Origin: Haliclystus octoradiatus
Taxonomy: Eukaryota > Cnidaria > Staurozoa > Stauromedusae > Haliclystidae
Direction: 5' to 3'
Length of the DNA stretch: 64,000 nt
Assembly (NCBI GenBank): GCA_916610825.1
Contig: OU744446.1
Location: forward strand, 16,116,538 to 16,180,537
Part shown: one piece after another, positions 34,630 through 46,804 of the stretch
Position numbering within the stretch: position 1 is the first letter of the stretch
Layout: every line of letters begins with the position of its first letter
Program-made: the position numbers and the translations under genes
The notes under the pieces: generated by a model
The model's database searches: none
Told to the model about the DNA's origin: nothing
Seen by the model: only the letters and a program-made list of their open reading frames with translations

Positions 34630-35800
34630 CTTGAAAAAATCATAATAAGTAGAATTCAAATATAACAGTCACGAAATTATCAATAATGAATAAGAAAAAA
34701 TTGTGCAGTGAAAAGGTTTTATTCAATAATTTGGCAGAAACCTGTCACTCGACTCGATCGGGTATTTGATGGCAACTATCAGGATTGCAATGTCTCATTG
34801 TCTATTGTCGTTTCATAACCTGATTAGATGGCAAAAACATGTATCAAAGCGCTCATTAAAAATAACTAACTTGATTTGATTTATCAACGGCTAGACAGGA
34901 GAAGTGCATTTATACAAATTCGAAATTGTTGGCAAGGAATAATTTTTATATTGTATAATAGTGTTCATTTTGTATCTGGATATTGAATAATGTGCATTCA
35001 TAGGTGAATATTTTGAAATAAAACGAAATTCAAGCCGATTGTAATTATAAACTTACACCTGACCTTATGGAAATCTGAGCAATTATTCATCGGTGCGCTG
35101 AAGTTTTGAAGTTGGAGTTAAAATTAAACATTAAACTTGTTTCCATTTTTTATTGTGAAAGGCACACCTCACAGTATCCTGCTTGCAATCGGAATTTTTC
35201 TTCTTATTGTCCAACTGCACATTAGAGCTGACGTACTGATGGTTCTTTCCACTACCAAAATTTGTATACCCTTTTGATTGGCATTATTATTAATCTCAAG
35301 AATGAATAGAAGAAATATTTTTCTAAATTCGAGGCTGGATTACTTAGCTCAAATACCGCATTAGTGCTAAGGAGGCAATCATAGTGGAAATGAAAAATAG
35401 CTGCCCATAAAGACAGCAACTTCTGCTTCAACCATGATTAATCAGAATAACACAAAATTGGAAAATAATAACAATAACAATGTCAACAGATCCAGGCGAC
35501 AAAATCAAATATACTAATCAGGCACACCACTTGACCTTTTGATTGTAGGTAAATTCAGACGATTCTCAATATTGACTCTCACATAGCTTTTGTATATGTT
35601 AGTCCCCATTACTCGTCACTAATTCAAGTCAATAAATATCAGTTATTTGAAATTTAGCAAAACCGTTTTATAAATGTACTAGGTTGTTGCGATGTGCTGA
35701 TTGGCGTGACTTCAATGCTCGATTGGGCAAAGTAAATGATTTCATTTCAAAGGAGGATGCCTCTATTTTTAATTTACCTCCAATGTAATACATACATAAA
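34630..35800. other. Intron, no gene seen
   Basis: A+T-rich intron DNA upstream of hammerhead copy 2. Confidence 0.5.
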
Positions 35801-35840
35801 CCGTCTGAAGAGCGTATTCATGCGAAACTCAGAGTAACGG
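35801..35840 (+). ncRNA. Hammerhead ribozyme, copy 2
   Basis: Plus strand: stem I CCGT (35801-35804) with ACGG (35837-35840); core CTGAAGA (35805-35811); stem II GCGT/ATGC with one G.U pair and an ATTC loop (35812-35823); GAAA (35824-35827); stem III ACT/AGT with a CAG loop (35827-35835); H17 = A at 35836, with cleavage after it. It has the same stem I, stem III and flanks (ATAAACCGTCTGA) as copy 1 but a different stem II, with compensating changes. It lies in an intron of the TSP1 locus, antisense to it. Confidence 0.8.
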
Positions 35841-36212
35841 AGTAAGCTCCTGATCTTTGATCTACTATTTATATACATATATAAAACCTAACAGATTTGA
35901 CAGGAAGTAACAGGAACAATTAACAAAATTAACATTTACTGACAATTTCAAACAGTAAAATAGACAATAGCATATTAATCCTACATATTTCCAAACGTTA
36001 TCGCGTATTACTTTTCCTTTAATAATTTGCCTGATGATAGCTTATGAGTGACAATTTGAGTAGCCAAATAATTGTCTAGTTTTTTTTGAACTATTTTCAA
36101 CTATATAGTAGATATCTATGTACAAATATCGAATAACAATATAATACCATTAAGTAGTACTTACAAGACACATGCAGCTCTGTAAACTGGTATCTTGGTA
36201 ATAAATCACAAC

Positions 36213-36241
36213 GAAAACAACAACAACAACAACAACAACAT
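36213..36241. repeat. (CAA)n microsatellite
   Basis: About nine CAA/ACA units. Confidence 0.95.
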
Positions 36242-37312
36242 CATTTACTCATAAAACCTTCAACTTTCAGATAACGTTTTTTCAAAGGATTTGCTGCACA
36301 ACTAATTACATGAGATGAGACGGATAACTATTACTTAATAAGTTTAAGTAGCAGAGTAATAATTAGGTATACATATAAACGTATTATCAATATCAGTGCT
36401 TCTGAAGTCCTGATTTTAGGCCTGATTTTGCTAAAGCACACTTGGTGCTTTTTTCGCGGGATTTACCTATATTTCCGAAGGTCATACTACAAGGGACAAA
36501 ATCTGCATCTGTTTTTAACTAAAAGTAATGTTGTTTATTCCACTGAGAAAAATATAATTGAAATACTTCGAGGGAGTTTGATGGTAATTATTTTGAAATA
36601 TTGAAAATTGAGTAATGACCAGAAACCACACCAACGTATATATTTGTTAAATATGAATTTAGTACAAATACTTAGAAAGAATATACGAGAGTTCATTCCT
36701 CGGCACTCATTCCTAACTGAGATAGGAAATAACTAGAATAGTTAATTAGTTGTTCAACATAATTATAGCCTTACTTTGATATCAAAACTAAGTTAATTAA
36801 ATTTTATGGAAAGCTTGCATATTAAATTTGTTGCTGCATAATCAGTTTTTTCTCTTAGAAATATTTAGAACTTTTTCAAAGCATGAATCTTGTGCAGTAG
36901 AAACTATCTAACGATTTAATGTTATTAAGAAGTGGTGCGATACAAGTGAATTTGGATGCACAAATTGATATTGTGCTTTCGAATATAATGAAAGATGATC
37001 ATTAACTGTTGCATGAAAGTTTGATTAAAATGGTAAGGATACTTTTGAAAATCCTATGAAATAGTTTTCACTGATGGTTTCGATCTAAAAATCCGCAAAG
37101 CGTCTCTGCTACATGAATCTTCAGTTCTTCTCAATTAAAAAAGCTACATTTCTTATTCACTTTCTTAAAGGAAAAAGCCTTATCACGATCAGAATACTTC
37201 ATTTCGATGCTGCCAACTATGCATGGCATTATGGTTTGCCCTATTACCACAAAGGAATAACTAGCTAGCTATTTCAAGACAACTTAAGTGTTGTATCTAA
37301 ACTTCAACTTAC
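36242..37312. other. Intron, no gene seen
   Basis: A+T-rich intron without recognised elements. Confidence 0.5.
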
Positions 37313-37504
37313 TTCGCTCTGTTGTGATATGAATAATATCTGGACATGGACCACCATTACATGGTTTTGAATTGATCTCTCTGTAATGATCGTTACAGTA
37401 CTCCAATGAAGGTGACATGCAGTACCTATGCCGTTGTTTGGATCCTCTTCCACAAGTCTTTGAACATGGAGATAATTCAGACCACTGTCCCCAGCCTTTT
37501 CCTG
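37313..37504 (-). CDS. Thrombospondin type 1 repeat exon (second)
   Basis: A 192-nt exon, phase 1 at both ends, with acceptor TTTAATAG and donor GAAgtaagt. It encodes GKGWGQWSELSPCSKTCGRG, R.RYC, EYC, KPC, GPC: a TSP1 repeat with WGQW, CSKTCG and six cysteines. The acceptor is of the NAGNAG type (TAGCAG), so splicing at 37504 or 37501 would add or drop one residue at the start. It follows the TSP1 exon ending at 46640 in frame (A+CA). Confidence 0.9.
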
Positions 37505-38899
37505 CTATTAAATAGAACAGCTTATATATGTTGATTATGATGATTATTATTACTGGTAGATATTGAAGAAACAGCTGTAATTCAAAGAAAAAAAAGGAAA
37601 TTGGAAGATATTTGAAAATAATGGAAGCGATGTTATTGTGATTTCCGACCTGGCTTTATAAAACATATATAATAATTGTTTATCGATCGGTCATTCAGAC
37701 TATGCAGGCTTCTTTGCGTTATATTATTGAACAATTTTCAATACTCGTTTTCAAAAATATTTGGAGAATGGAGTGCAATCTTACTTATTTTGTTCTTTAG
37801 TGAGCATTTTGTTTCGTTAATATAAATAAAGAAACTGAAATATGTCTAATTACAAAGTATTTGTGTCCCGCTCAAGATTGTTGACTTCACTGCGTTGCTT
37901 TCATTTTCAAACATATTTTGTATGGCTTAGTTATTCTGGGTAATTCAATGCAATTAATTTGCATTATTGTATATAATTTGTGGGAAAATTGATAAAACAA
38001 TCTGTTTTGAAATAAAAGCAACGTAGACCAAACATTGTGATGGAATTAGCAATCAAGTGCGGGAGTATACAATTTTGCAATCATGGACGCAGGATATAAC
38101 AGAGAATTGACTAAATAAAAAATATCTGACTTTATGTATGAGAAATAGAAAATTTTTAATCTGAAAGATTTGATATTTGTGATGACAATTTAAAAATATA
38201 TTGCCAAATTAATGATGAAAGTTATGAAAAAACAGACTTGATTTGGAAAGCAACAAAAACGGAAAAGAAGCACTTAGCGATTGAAAAATAACAGCAAAGG
38301 CGAAAAAGATGGATGGAGCATGTTAAGCTTGATGAATGCAAACCAAAAATTACCAGCCTGAACCATTTCTCTGCAAGATTACTGTTGAAATAAGGGTATA
38401 TATACTACCTAAGCAAACTCGTCCAAGGAAGAGAACACCTTAATTATACGCCGATAGAAGCAAAAATCAAAAGATACCCGTGCTTGTGAGTACATCGTAA
38501 AAGCAATAACATAATTTTTACTTTAATAAAATATAAAATAATAAAATAATTAAAACCTTTCGTAAACGCATTAAATAAGGAAAATAATCTCCAAAGCGAC
38601 ATCCATTTTGAAAACCAAAATGATTCTAACATCAACAAAGAGAAGAAATCAAGCATGTGCAAATTTCGCAAGTGAGTTTCAGGAGAGGAATATTAGCTAT
38701 GGCCGTGACTGCAAGACGCCCGTTCATCTATTTTGTACTTCAGACAAAATAGGAGCCCAATATCCAAGATGGAGGACACTATTATACAATGATTCAAAAA
38801 CATTGTCTTCCTTTGTAATAATTGTCAATCACAAGATAATAGCACAATTATAAGTAGCTTAAAGCTAACAGAGAAGAATATAGCCATAATTTCACAGTA
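37505..38899. other. Intron, no gene seen
   Basis: A+T-rich. The 81-codon open frame at 38608-38853 may be worn LINE ORF1 sequence, given the LINE that follows. Confidence 0.4.
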
Positions 38900-40800
38900 A
38901 CCAAGTTCATGACATTAACCATTGACACACAAAAACAAATTGACAACAGCAAAAAAGCTGAAGTAGATCTTACAAAAACCCTTCCTGTGCAAAAAGTTAT
39001 TTTGAAGTCCTAAGACAACAAGCGCGCGAGAGAGGGCAATAAGATTAACAAGCAAGATTACAGAGATTTGAAGTCTAATTAACATTTGGCAAATTACAAA
39101 GGGTATGTAAAAAACATAGCATTGAATGCAATTGACATTGACAATCAATTAGATTCATGCAAAGATCTTGGTAAAGAGGCAACTGCAGTAGGATATGTGA
39201 CGCAACAAACATTCCTTGGAAAGCTAAACAATTTTCTGGACAAAATCAAGAAACCGATCTATCAAATATTTACATCTCCCCTGGTTACACCCTCGATGAG
39301 CAACAACTAATGTCAAAACTACACACAGAGCGCAAAACTATAAATAAATACCAAAACAAACCAAATGACCGTTGGGTTATAAGAATTTTCAGTCTCTACC
39401 AGTTGAAATCAGTGTACAACAACTCTCGCTCAGCAAATTGACTAAGCTCTAAATCAAACAATCAACAATCTATTCAGAATCAATCAATATCAGTCAAAAT
39501 AATATCAATCAATGCACATATGATGGTCTGAGGTTCTACAAAAGTCAATTATGTGAGGTGAAAGCATCGAACTACAGTGGAGGTTGAATCTGGAGCCACA
39601 AAATGAAAAGATACATTTTTTTCGATACGAAAAGCAGAACACGAAAATCAAAAATAAAGAGACGTAAGAACCCAGTTTAGAACACGGTGCTTGGAATGGT
39701 ACTAATTACGAAAATTTTAACTCAGAATTTGCTGAGATATGCGCAAACAACCAATGGAAAGGTTAGGATGTACCCTTAAATTTGCCACTTTTCCATCAAC
39801 TTTCAAGAACACAGCAAGTGACGGTAGTTTCTCCCATTCCTAAAACATATAAGCATATCTCCTACTTTATCCATTAATATCATCATATGTTAGCCAACAT
39901 CAACACGGTTTTCAACTTGGACAATCAACCATCACAGCTTTATTAAATATTAGAGAGAAGATACTTGAAACTATGGACAAGCATCACTTATAGCTTTTAC
40001 TCCTTATTGACTTCTGAAAAGCATTATATAGCTTACAACACGACATTTTTCTACCGAAACATGATACTTTTTGGACTAGGTGACAAAGGTTTTTGATGGA
40101 TGGGATAATATTTAATCAAAAAAGGAAACAAATAGCTAAAGATGGTAACTCAGTATCTGAAGAAATTGTATTAACGTGTTTCGTATCACAGCATTCATCA
40201 TCTGTCCCCTAATGTTTCTAATATGTCAATACCCTCCCTGATGTGATATCCAATGGAACTGTTGAACAATTTGCTGACGATACACAAAAACGTATAGTTA
40301 CAAACCCAAAATTCGAGGCTCAGCAATCATACAAAATAAAACTGCTGGGGATCTCGTATCTCTTGCATCATGGTTCAATTTCAACTCTTTCTGATAAATG
40401 CCAAAAAAAACAATTATTTTAAATAAGAAGAAGTTCAAAATATTCGCCCACCTGAGACAAAAATAAATGATGATGTAATGTGGTATTTTGAACAAACCCA
40501 AAATCTTGGTATCATGTTTGACTTTGAAATTAGTTTCAAAAGTATATAAATCAGAATATTAAAACTGCAACTTACAGATTGCATACCATTGAAAAGCAAA
40601 GGTAAAACATTCCACGTTCATTATCCAGCTTACTTGTCGATTCTAAAACTGTGCAACCAAGCCTACATGCTTTATATGTATGGTCAACTTGTAACAACAC
40701 TGCATTACGTAAAATTCGAGTGAGCATTCAAAATTAGGCTGCAAATTTGTTAAATGAATTAAAATGATGAAATTAAAAAATGTTGCTGACTGACGTACAC
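38900..40800 (+). pseudogene. LINE remnant (ORF1 end and reverse transcriptase)
   Basis: YISPGYTLDEQQLMSKLH and RWVIRIFS (39257-39400) repeat the ORF1 ending seen in the LINE at 6.6-6.9 kb. Further on come FQLGQSTITALLNIREKILE (near 39910), VEQFADDTQ with the catalytic FADD (near 40262), and worn C-terminal text to about 40760. The endonuclease is deleted. Many stops. Confidence 0.7.
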
Positions 40801-42923
40801 CATGCATACGATTTTACAACCTGTGTAGAATTATAGTCCCATAGAAAAATTCAACAAGCTATGTTGGACATTTTGACGATCAGATAGCTATGGACACTAA
40901 TGAAATTACTATTAATCTTGCGCGACATATCTTGATTGATTTTTATTGAAGACTCATTGGCTCATAAAGGGACATTTAAATGAGTGCCCAGTAAATGACA
41001 GGTCGAATGGTAAATCAATCGATATCAGCAATTTTGATAATAACCTTAAACACCAAGGCTTGCGCTGCAGAGGTTGCCGGGGTTTACAATTTCGCTGGAG
41101 GGTTATCAGCCTCACCTTCTGGGAAACAGTTTTGACTGTCAGAAAATCTTTGGCATTTCAAGCAATTTTAAAGTACTTCCTAAAAATTAGTCTTTGATTT
41201 TGAGGAACTAGTTCCCATGTTGGTGCAATTTTTGTAAAAGAGCATATTCAAAATCAAGTAATAGCCTAAGATATTCAAATGAGACAAGACCAAGTTTGCC
41301 ATTTGGACGATCAGTTCCTTGTTCAGATCTCTTAAACGCAAGAGAGTTGATTTTACTTGTTTTTATTTTAATTTATTTTTAGCATATAAACTAAGATATA
41401 TATACCAGCTGTTGAATAGATTTTACTATTTAGTAGTCTGAAACTTCTGTCACTTGAGGTTCTGTACTGGACATACACTTAGTGATAGTAATATATAACT
41501 CTGTATGGCATTGATGCAATATTTAGGGATAATGTTAAAAGTTTCTAGTTAGTATATAGTAAAATATATATCGAATTTGGTAGAATTGAAGTTGATTTGA
41601 TTTTCTTTTTGAATTTATAAATAAAAAGATATTCACGTTTTAAACTGACTGGCTGCTTACTCGTTTTCTTCCTTTAATATTTCTTTAGTAAGTAGCCAGC
41701 CCCGCAGCCTGCACAGGAGAACCATGCATTGGTATATAATGACATCTGTAAATCCATTATTTTTGGCTAGGACGGTCATTGGGAGCTTTCATGCCAAATC
41801 AAAATTAGTTATGAAACAAAAGAAATCTCAAGGCAATATTCGTTTGAATTGCAATCACTCGACGCTCACAGCTTTCAATTCAGCAGGCGCAGTTCCAAGG
41901 GGGGTAAAAGGTGCTTGAGCACCAGTCAAATTTTCAAAGCTGTGATGCTGCCGCAATGACGTAATTTGATATTGCCATAGAAACGAAAGGATTTCAGCTA
42001 TGTTAGCGTTTGCCATCTGTTACAGCTGTTAACAGTCCCTAACTCTCCAGGTGAACGATTTCATTGGAGCAATTATTCAAATCAATCTTCCAATCAGCAA
42101 CAAAGACTGAGCACCCCTGAAAATCTAAAAGCCAATCGCCTGTCGTCTTCGAGCACCAGTAAATCAACAATCAACATTCCATTCTCGCTTTCGCCCAACC
42201 CTTTCAACCAATCATATTCCCTAAATTAGGATTTTTAGGAATTTGAGCACCAGTCAGGGAAAATGCATCTGTTTTCCATCCCTTTTTCTAGAACAACTGT
42301 TGGTGTTGATGGATTGCTTCTTATACTTCCGTTGTCTACATGCATTCAAATTTTTAACAACTGGATGTAATAATTATAATTACAATTTTAAACATCAGAT
42401 GATTTATATGTCTTTTATTTTTGTGGTGTCGTTCTAGACAGAGAACACGCTTGCATTATGTCTGAATAGAACTGACTATATTTCGACATACATTACAACT
42501 ACTATATTAAGATCATATGACTTAAGCAGTTACACAATAATCACAGTAGGTATTTACATGTTCATAATTAGGTGACTACGTCACATTTCCCCCTTCTTAG
42601 AGAAAACAGAATTGTCAATTATGTTTATGAATTTGATAGTTTTAAGTTGCGATAATTAATACTAAAAATTTAAGTAATTAATTATTGTTATTATACATAA
42701 CTAGTGTAAAAACAATTCAACAACTTTTCTGAAAACCGTAACGGCTAGGCGGTCGCATTTCTCTTGAAATACGACGTAATATTCGTATGTTTATCTTATA
42801 AAATATAACAAACACGTGACATTCACACACATACAAAATTCACGCCACAATAACATTTTCTATCTATAACACATCTCCCCTCAAACTTTAAGGAGTGGAA
42901 ATACAACTTTTATCAAAATATAT
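40801..42923. other. Gene-free stretch with short dispersed motifs
   Basis: ATTATAGTCCCATAGAAAAA near 40832 resembles a stretch near 3120. GAGCACCAGT recurs at about 41917, 42149 and 42245, the first within the palindrome GGTGCTTGAGCACC. No gene seen. Confidence 0.4.
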
Positions 42924-43079
42924 TGTGTCCGATGAATCCAATTAATATCTAACCATCTGAGCGTGGTTATGAGGGCCAGTGGGCATACAGCCACTACCTA
43001 TAATGTGTCCGACGAGTCCAATTAATTTCTAACCATCTGAGCGTGGTTATGAGGGCCAGTGGGCATACAGCCACTACCA
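42924..43079. repeat. 80-bp tandem duplication upstream of a Penelope-like element
   Basis: Two 80-bp units, at 42924 and 43004, start TGTGTCCGAYGARTCCAATT and contain the hairpin AGTGGGC...GCCACT. Two more hairpins of this kind follow singly near 43125 and 43300. Confidence 0.85.
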
Positions 43080-43499
43080 TGTCTTTCAGTGTCATAATTA
43101 AACCATAAAATTGTTATGTAAGGGCCAGTGGGCTACAAGCCACTGCAAGCCAAATGGACTTTCTACCAAATGCTATCTATCGATGATCGATGTTTGTCAA
43201 CAATTAGGTTTATTACGTGTACTATTATAGTTTATTAAATAAACTTTGAAACGTCCAATCAAATTTTTTGCCAAACCATACACCAACTAAATTTCGAGAG
43301 TGAGTGGGCTTATTATATTGCCACTGTATCATAACTTCATTAGATAATAAAAATAGTTATTTGTTGCATACCACCTTACATACCACCAAGAGCAGGGCCA
43401 GATAAACCAAATATAATTTTACCAAGTCCTTTACAGCACCCAATCCCGTGAACCACGGCTGTGGTGCGTTCAGGATCAGTTAAGTTTAAGGTGTTGATG

Positions 43500-44402
43500 A
43501 CATCGTCGTTATGTTGATGACACCATAGCAGTTATGCCTAGTATTGAAAGTGCTAATAGCTTTCTCAAATTATTGAATGATACTTCAGAATTAAATTTCA
43601 CTCTTGAAATAGAAGGTAGAAATCAGATACCATTTATCGGTATATTACTAAAAAGAACTAATTGTAGTATTGAAACTTCGGTTTACCACAAACCCACTGA
43701 CAATGGGCTATTGTTGCATTATAATAGTCATGTGGACATGAAATACAAACGGGGGCTGCTATCAACGATGCTTGATCGAGCACGCCGTTTATCATCTAAT
43801 GATTATTTATTTAATTCTGAATGTATTACTATCAAAAACATATTTTATAACTGAAATATCCTATTTCCTTATATAATTTTTGTATTTCTAAGTTTAAGTT
43901 TCCTAATAATGTAGAATTAGACAACATAACCCATAACAAAAGAGATGCAATTAACATTGTTTTGCCTTACAAAGACCAGGTTTCCGAAAATTCACTACGG
44001 CGACAATTGAAAACTCAGAGTGTAGAAGTCGGACAGAGCTTTCGACCAGTTTTTAAATCTAGAAAAATAATTGACGATGTTCGTTTGCGTGAACCAAGGC
44101 CGGCTTTACTGTCTCGTCAATGCGTTGTTTACCTATTCCAGTGTGACTCGTGCGATGCAAGTGATGTCGGCTTTACTCGCCGGCATCTACATCAATGTAT
44201 TGACGAACATAGTGGGTCGGCAATCGGTTTACACTTACAAACTCACAATAGAAATGTCAAAAATTCAGGACATCTTATTTCTGTACTGAGGAAGTGCACC
44301 AATAAGTTTGATTGTCTAATTCATGAAATGCTATCAATCAAAGAGCTAAGTCCGACCCTCAACACTCAGAAGGATCCCGTCCGGTCTAGGCTATTTGTAT
44401 AA
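43500..44402 (+). pseudogene. Penelope-like element: reverse transcriptase end and GIY-YIG
   Basis: The best-preserved Penelope-like copy here. It starts with the RT catalytic block YVDDTIAVMPSIESA (43511 on), followed by FLKLLN, FTLEIEGRNQIPFIG and TSVYHKPTDNG (to 43855). After a broken stretch the second frame (43962-44402) has FRPVFKSRKIIDDVRLRE, the GIY-YIG region CVVYLFQCDSCDASDVGFTR, RHLHQCIDEH, and KFDCLIHEMLSIKELSPTL before its stop. In these elements the GIY-YIG endonuclease makes the priming nick. Here the tyrosine of YVG is D, and the arginine usual after HLHQ is C, so it is dead. The 5' RT domains are missing. Confidence 0.85.
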
Positions 44403-44479
44403 CTCTACCTAAGTAAGTAATATATTTTCTTTGCTGTATTGTTTTCTACCCAATTTTATAATCGTCGTCTCTATCGTCG

Positions 44480-45290
44480 TCTCTCCCAGTCACAAGTGGT
44501 GTTCCTCAAGGATCTGTGATAGGACAATTGCATTCGTAGTATTTATCAATAAGATAAAGATCTAGAACCAGACTGTCACGTAAAGTTATTTTCCCATGAT
44601 ACCGAGTTTTATTCAACCAGATACAGTCAACACACACCAGCATTTTGCGACAAACATTTACTTCTTTTACAGCAGGGGCTGATAGCTTACAACTTCGAGT
44701 GCCATATAGCAAATTCAGTACATTATCTGCTGGCAATATCAATGGAATTCCACCTACACCTTATGCTTTGTCAACAAATGTTTCACATCAAACTGACTAT
44801 GTTCGAGATATTGGCATCACTGTATCATTCAATTTTAAATTTTATTTACATTGTGCAAACATAGTAGCACTAGCTGAAAACCGATCATATTTGCTTAAAA
44901 ATGTTTCTCCTCAATGCTGCCTTAATTGACAAATCGCTTCACATGCTTATGAAAATTACAATGACAGATTTTTGAAGCTATCATTATAATCTTTAGAAAT
45001 TCGACAAATTCGACTTATACGTGGTTTATAAAACAATAAATATTTTTTTGATCTTTTATTGGATTCTCTTTTTTATTTTTAGCCTCAAAATCTACAGCAA
45101 GAGGACATTTACGAAGACTAAAACAACAACATGTCAATAGAAATAATCCAACACTTTCTTGCAGAAGAGTATAATTACTTGGTTGAATTCGCTTTATGAA
45201 ATTGTTGTTCCATCATCATCATTCAATGGATTTAAACAGCGTCTAGACGCTGTAAATGTACATCGATTTTGTAAATAGGCTAAATGTCAG
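44480..45290 (+). pseudogene. LINE remnant (reverse transcriptase C-terminus)
   Basis: PVTSGVPQGSV near 44487 (palm motif B), then TDYVRDIGITVSFNFKFYLH (44792 on), RSYLLKNVSPQCCLN, RGHLRRLKQQHVNRNNPTLS near 45101 and FNGFKQRLDAVNVHRFCK before a stop at 45276. It follows the CR1/Jockey-type C-terminus of the LINE at 3.5 kb. Frame-broken, with the front half missing. Confidence 0.75.
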
Positions 45291-46639
45291 TGTATATTTA
45301 ATATTAATTTGATAAATTCATTTGTATGGCTGCAAATATATATTTTGTGATTAAATAAAAATAGATAAAAATAAAGTGTTTCACATGATTAAATAGGCAT
45401 CAATCTATGTGTGGAGATATCATTTCAAGAGATATCATTTAATTTAAGGGTGTCACATTCATTTTAACTAACTTTTGTTATTGTTTGGATAGAAATTAGG
45501 GTGATCCAAACAATGAACTTATAGATCTAGACTTCATGGCAAAAGCATAAGGAAATTGTAGGTTTAAGGCAACGCAAAAATTTTGTAAGTACCAGGAGGT
45601 GGCGATTATGATGAAACAAAACGCAATGTTATCAGCCAAAAATTTCGATTTTTCTTCTTACGGAGGGTAACTCTCGTATGAAGGCTACATGGAGACGTAC
45701 CAATTTTTGTCCATATTCCGACAAAAACTGTTGAAAGATACTTTTCGTTCTATCATATAGTTTCTAATATATTATTTTATATAATATATTATTAATATAT
45801 ATCAGTTTTTGTAATTTTTTCAATCCTAATTTATATTATATAAATTATAATATCGAAACTTATCTATTTGCAAACATCTTGATAACCAACCAATTTAACA
45901 GCACACCGAAATTTAAAATTATTTGCTGATCTTCTTTTATCAGGATGGAGAGTAAATTGATTATCAGAAAGCACTTGGACACATTATCCAGTTCACCTGT
46001 CATTGTCGTCCTTTCTCCTGTGCAACTCTTATACCCTGTCCAAATTAACCTTGAACTGGATAGTTTGGAGATTCTCGTGTCCCCCATCATAAAACTTAGA
46101 AAGGAACGATGTTTTTTACGACAAGAGATCTTGAACATGATGTTAGGCCGACATCAATAAATTATATTTCTACAACCATAACGAATTACATAAGGCTCTA
46201 TCTTTCTTTCATTAAATATTTAACTTTTCATTCTGGTCCTGCTAGCTACTTTACTTATAGTACTTTTCTCAAAGTTATAGATTTTCTTTTTTATCATTTT
46301 CTTGTAAGAAGTGCTCTAGCAGCTAGTGTAGATCACATCAGTAGGTCTATCTTATTGCTATGCTGTGCAAAAATGCAACAATGGCATTCAAAAATAGAAA
46401 ATAGATTATACATAAATCCGTTATGTCCGATTAGGCGATATATGCAACTAAACGAATATGAAAAAGGATCAATTCCAGCTGGCTGAAGAATAAATGTATA
46501 TATTACCGAGAAAAGGGAGATTTTTTGAGTACTTCCTAGACCTTATATTCAAAAGTACATAGGAAATAGCAAAGCTGGTGAATATCAGAGGCAAGCGACA
46601 ACATCGTTGTTTTTGTGTTCTGCAGAAATATACACTTAC
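45291..46639. other. No gene assigned
   Basis: Two overlapping open frames (45860-46138 minus, 46109-46486 plus) have no recognised motif. An AT palindrome lies near 45770-45800. Confidence 0.4.
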
Positions 46640-46804
46640 TTGGGCATTTCAATACTTCACATGGAATGTATTTGGAAGATTCTCCAACGCATGGATTTCC
46701 ATAACAGTTGTTTGGACGGCAGAGACGAGTTATCCGCTTCGAACCACTTCCACATGTTTTACTACACTCTAAAGCTGTATCCCAGGCTCCCCATTCACCA
46801 TCTA
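46640..46804 (-). CDS. Thrombospondin type 1 repeat exon (first)
   Basis: A 165-nt exon with acceptor TTTTTGTTATGCAG and donor CCAAgtaagt, phase 1 at both ends. It encodes DGEWGAWDTALECSKTCGSG, RLCRPNNC, GNPC, IPC and KC: a TSP1 repeat with WGAW and CSKTCG and one cysteine more than the usual six. Upstream it joins the 28-nt microexon at 49680-49707 (A+TA gives Ile), downstream the TSP1 exon at 37504. Confidence 0.9.

Noticed and set aside
40175-40220. GATGATGAATG...CGAAACACG on the minus strand, hammerhead-like
   Set aside because: The core U4 is changed, stem II does not pair, and the segment is explained as worn LINE reverse transcriptase on the plus strand.
43003-43020. CCGACGAGTCC in the 80-bp repeats recalls a hammerhead core
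   Set aside because: No GAAA and no helix partners follow in either unit.
46109-46486. 125-codon plus-strand open frame
   Set aside because: No recognised motif, hydrophobic A+T-rich composition, no splice support.
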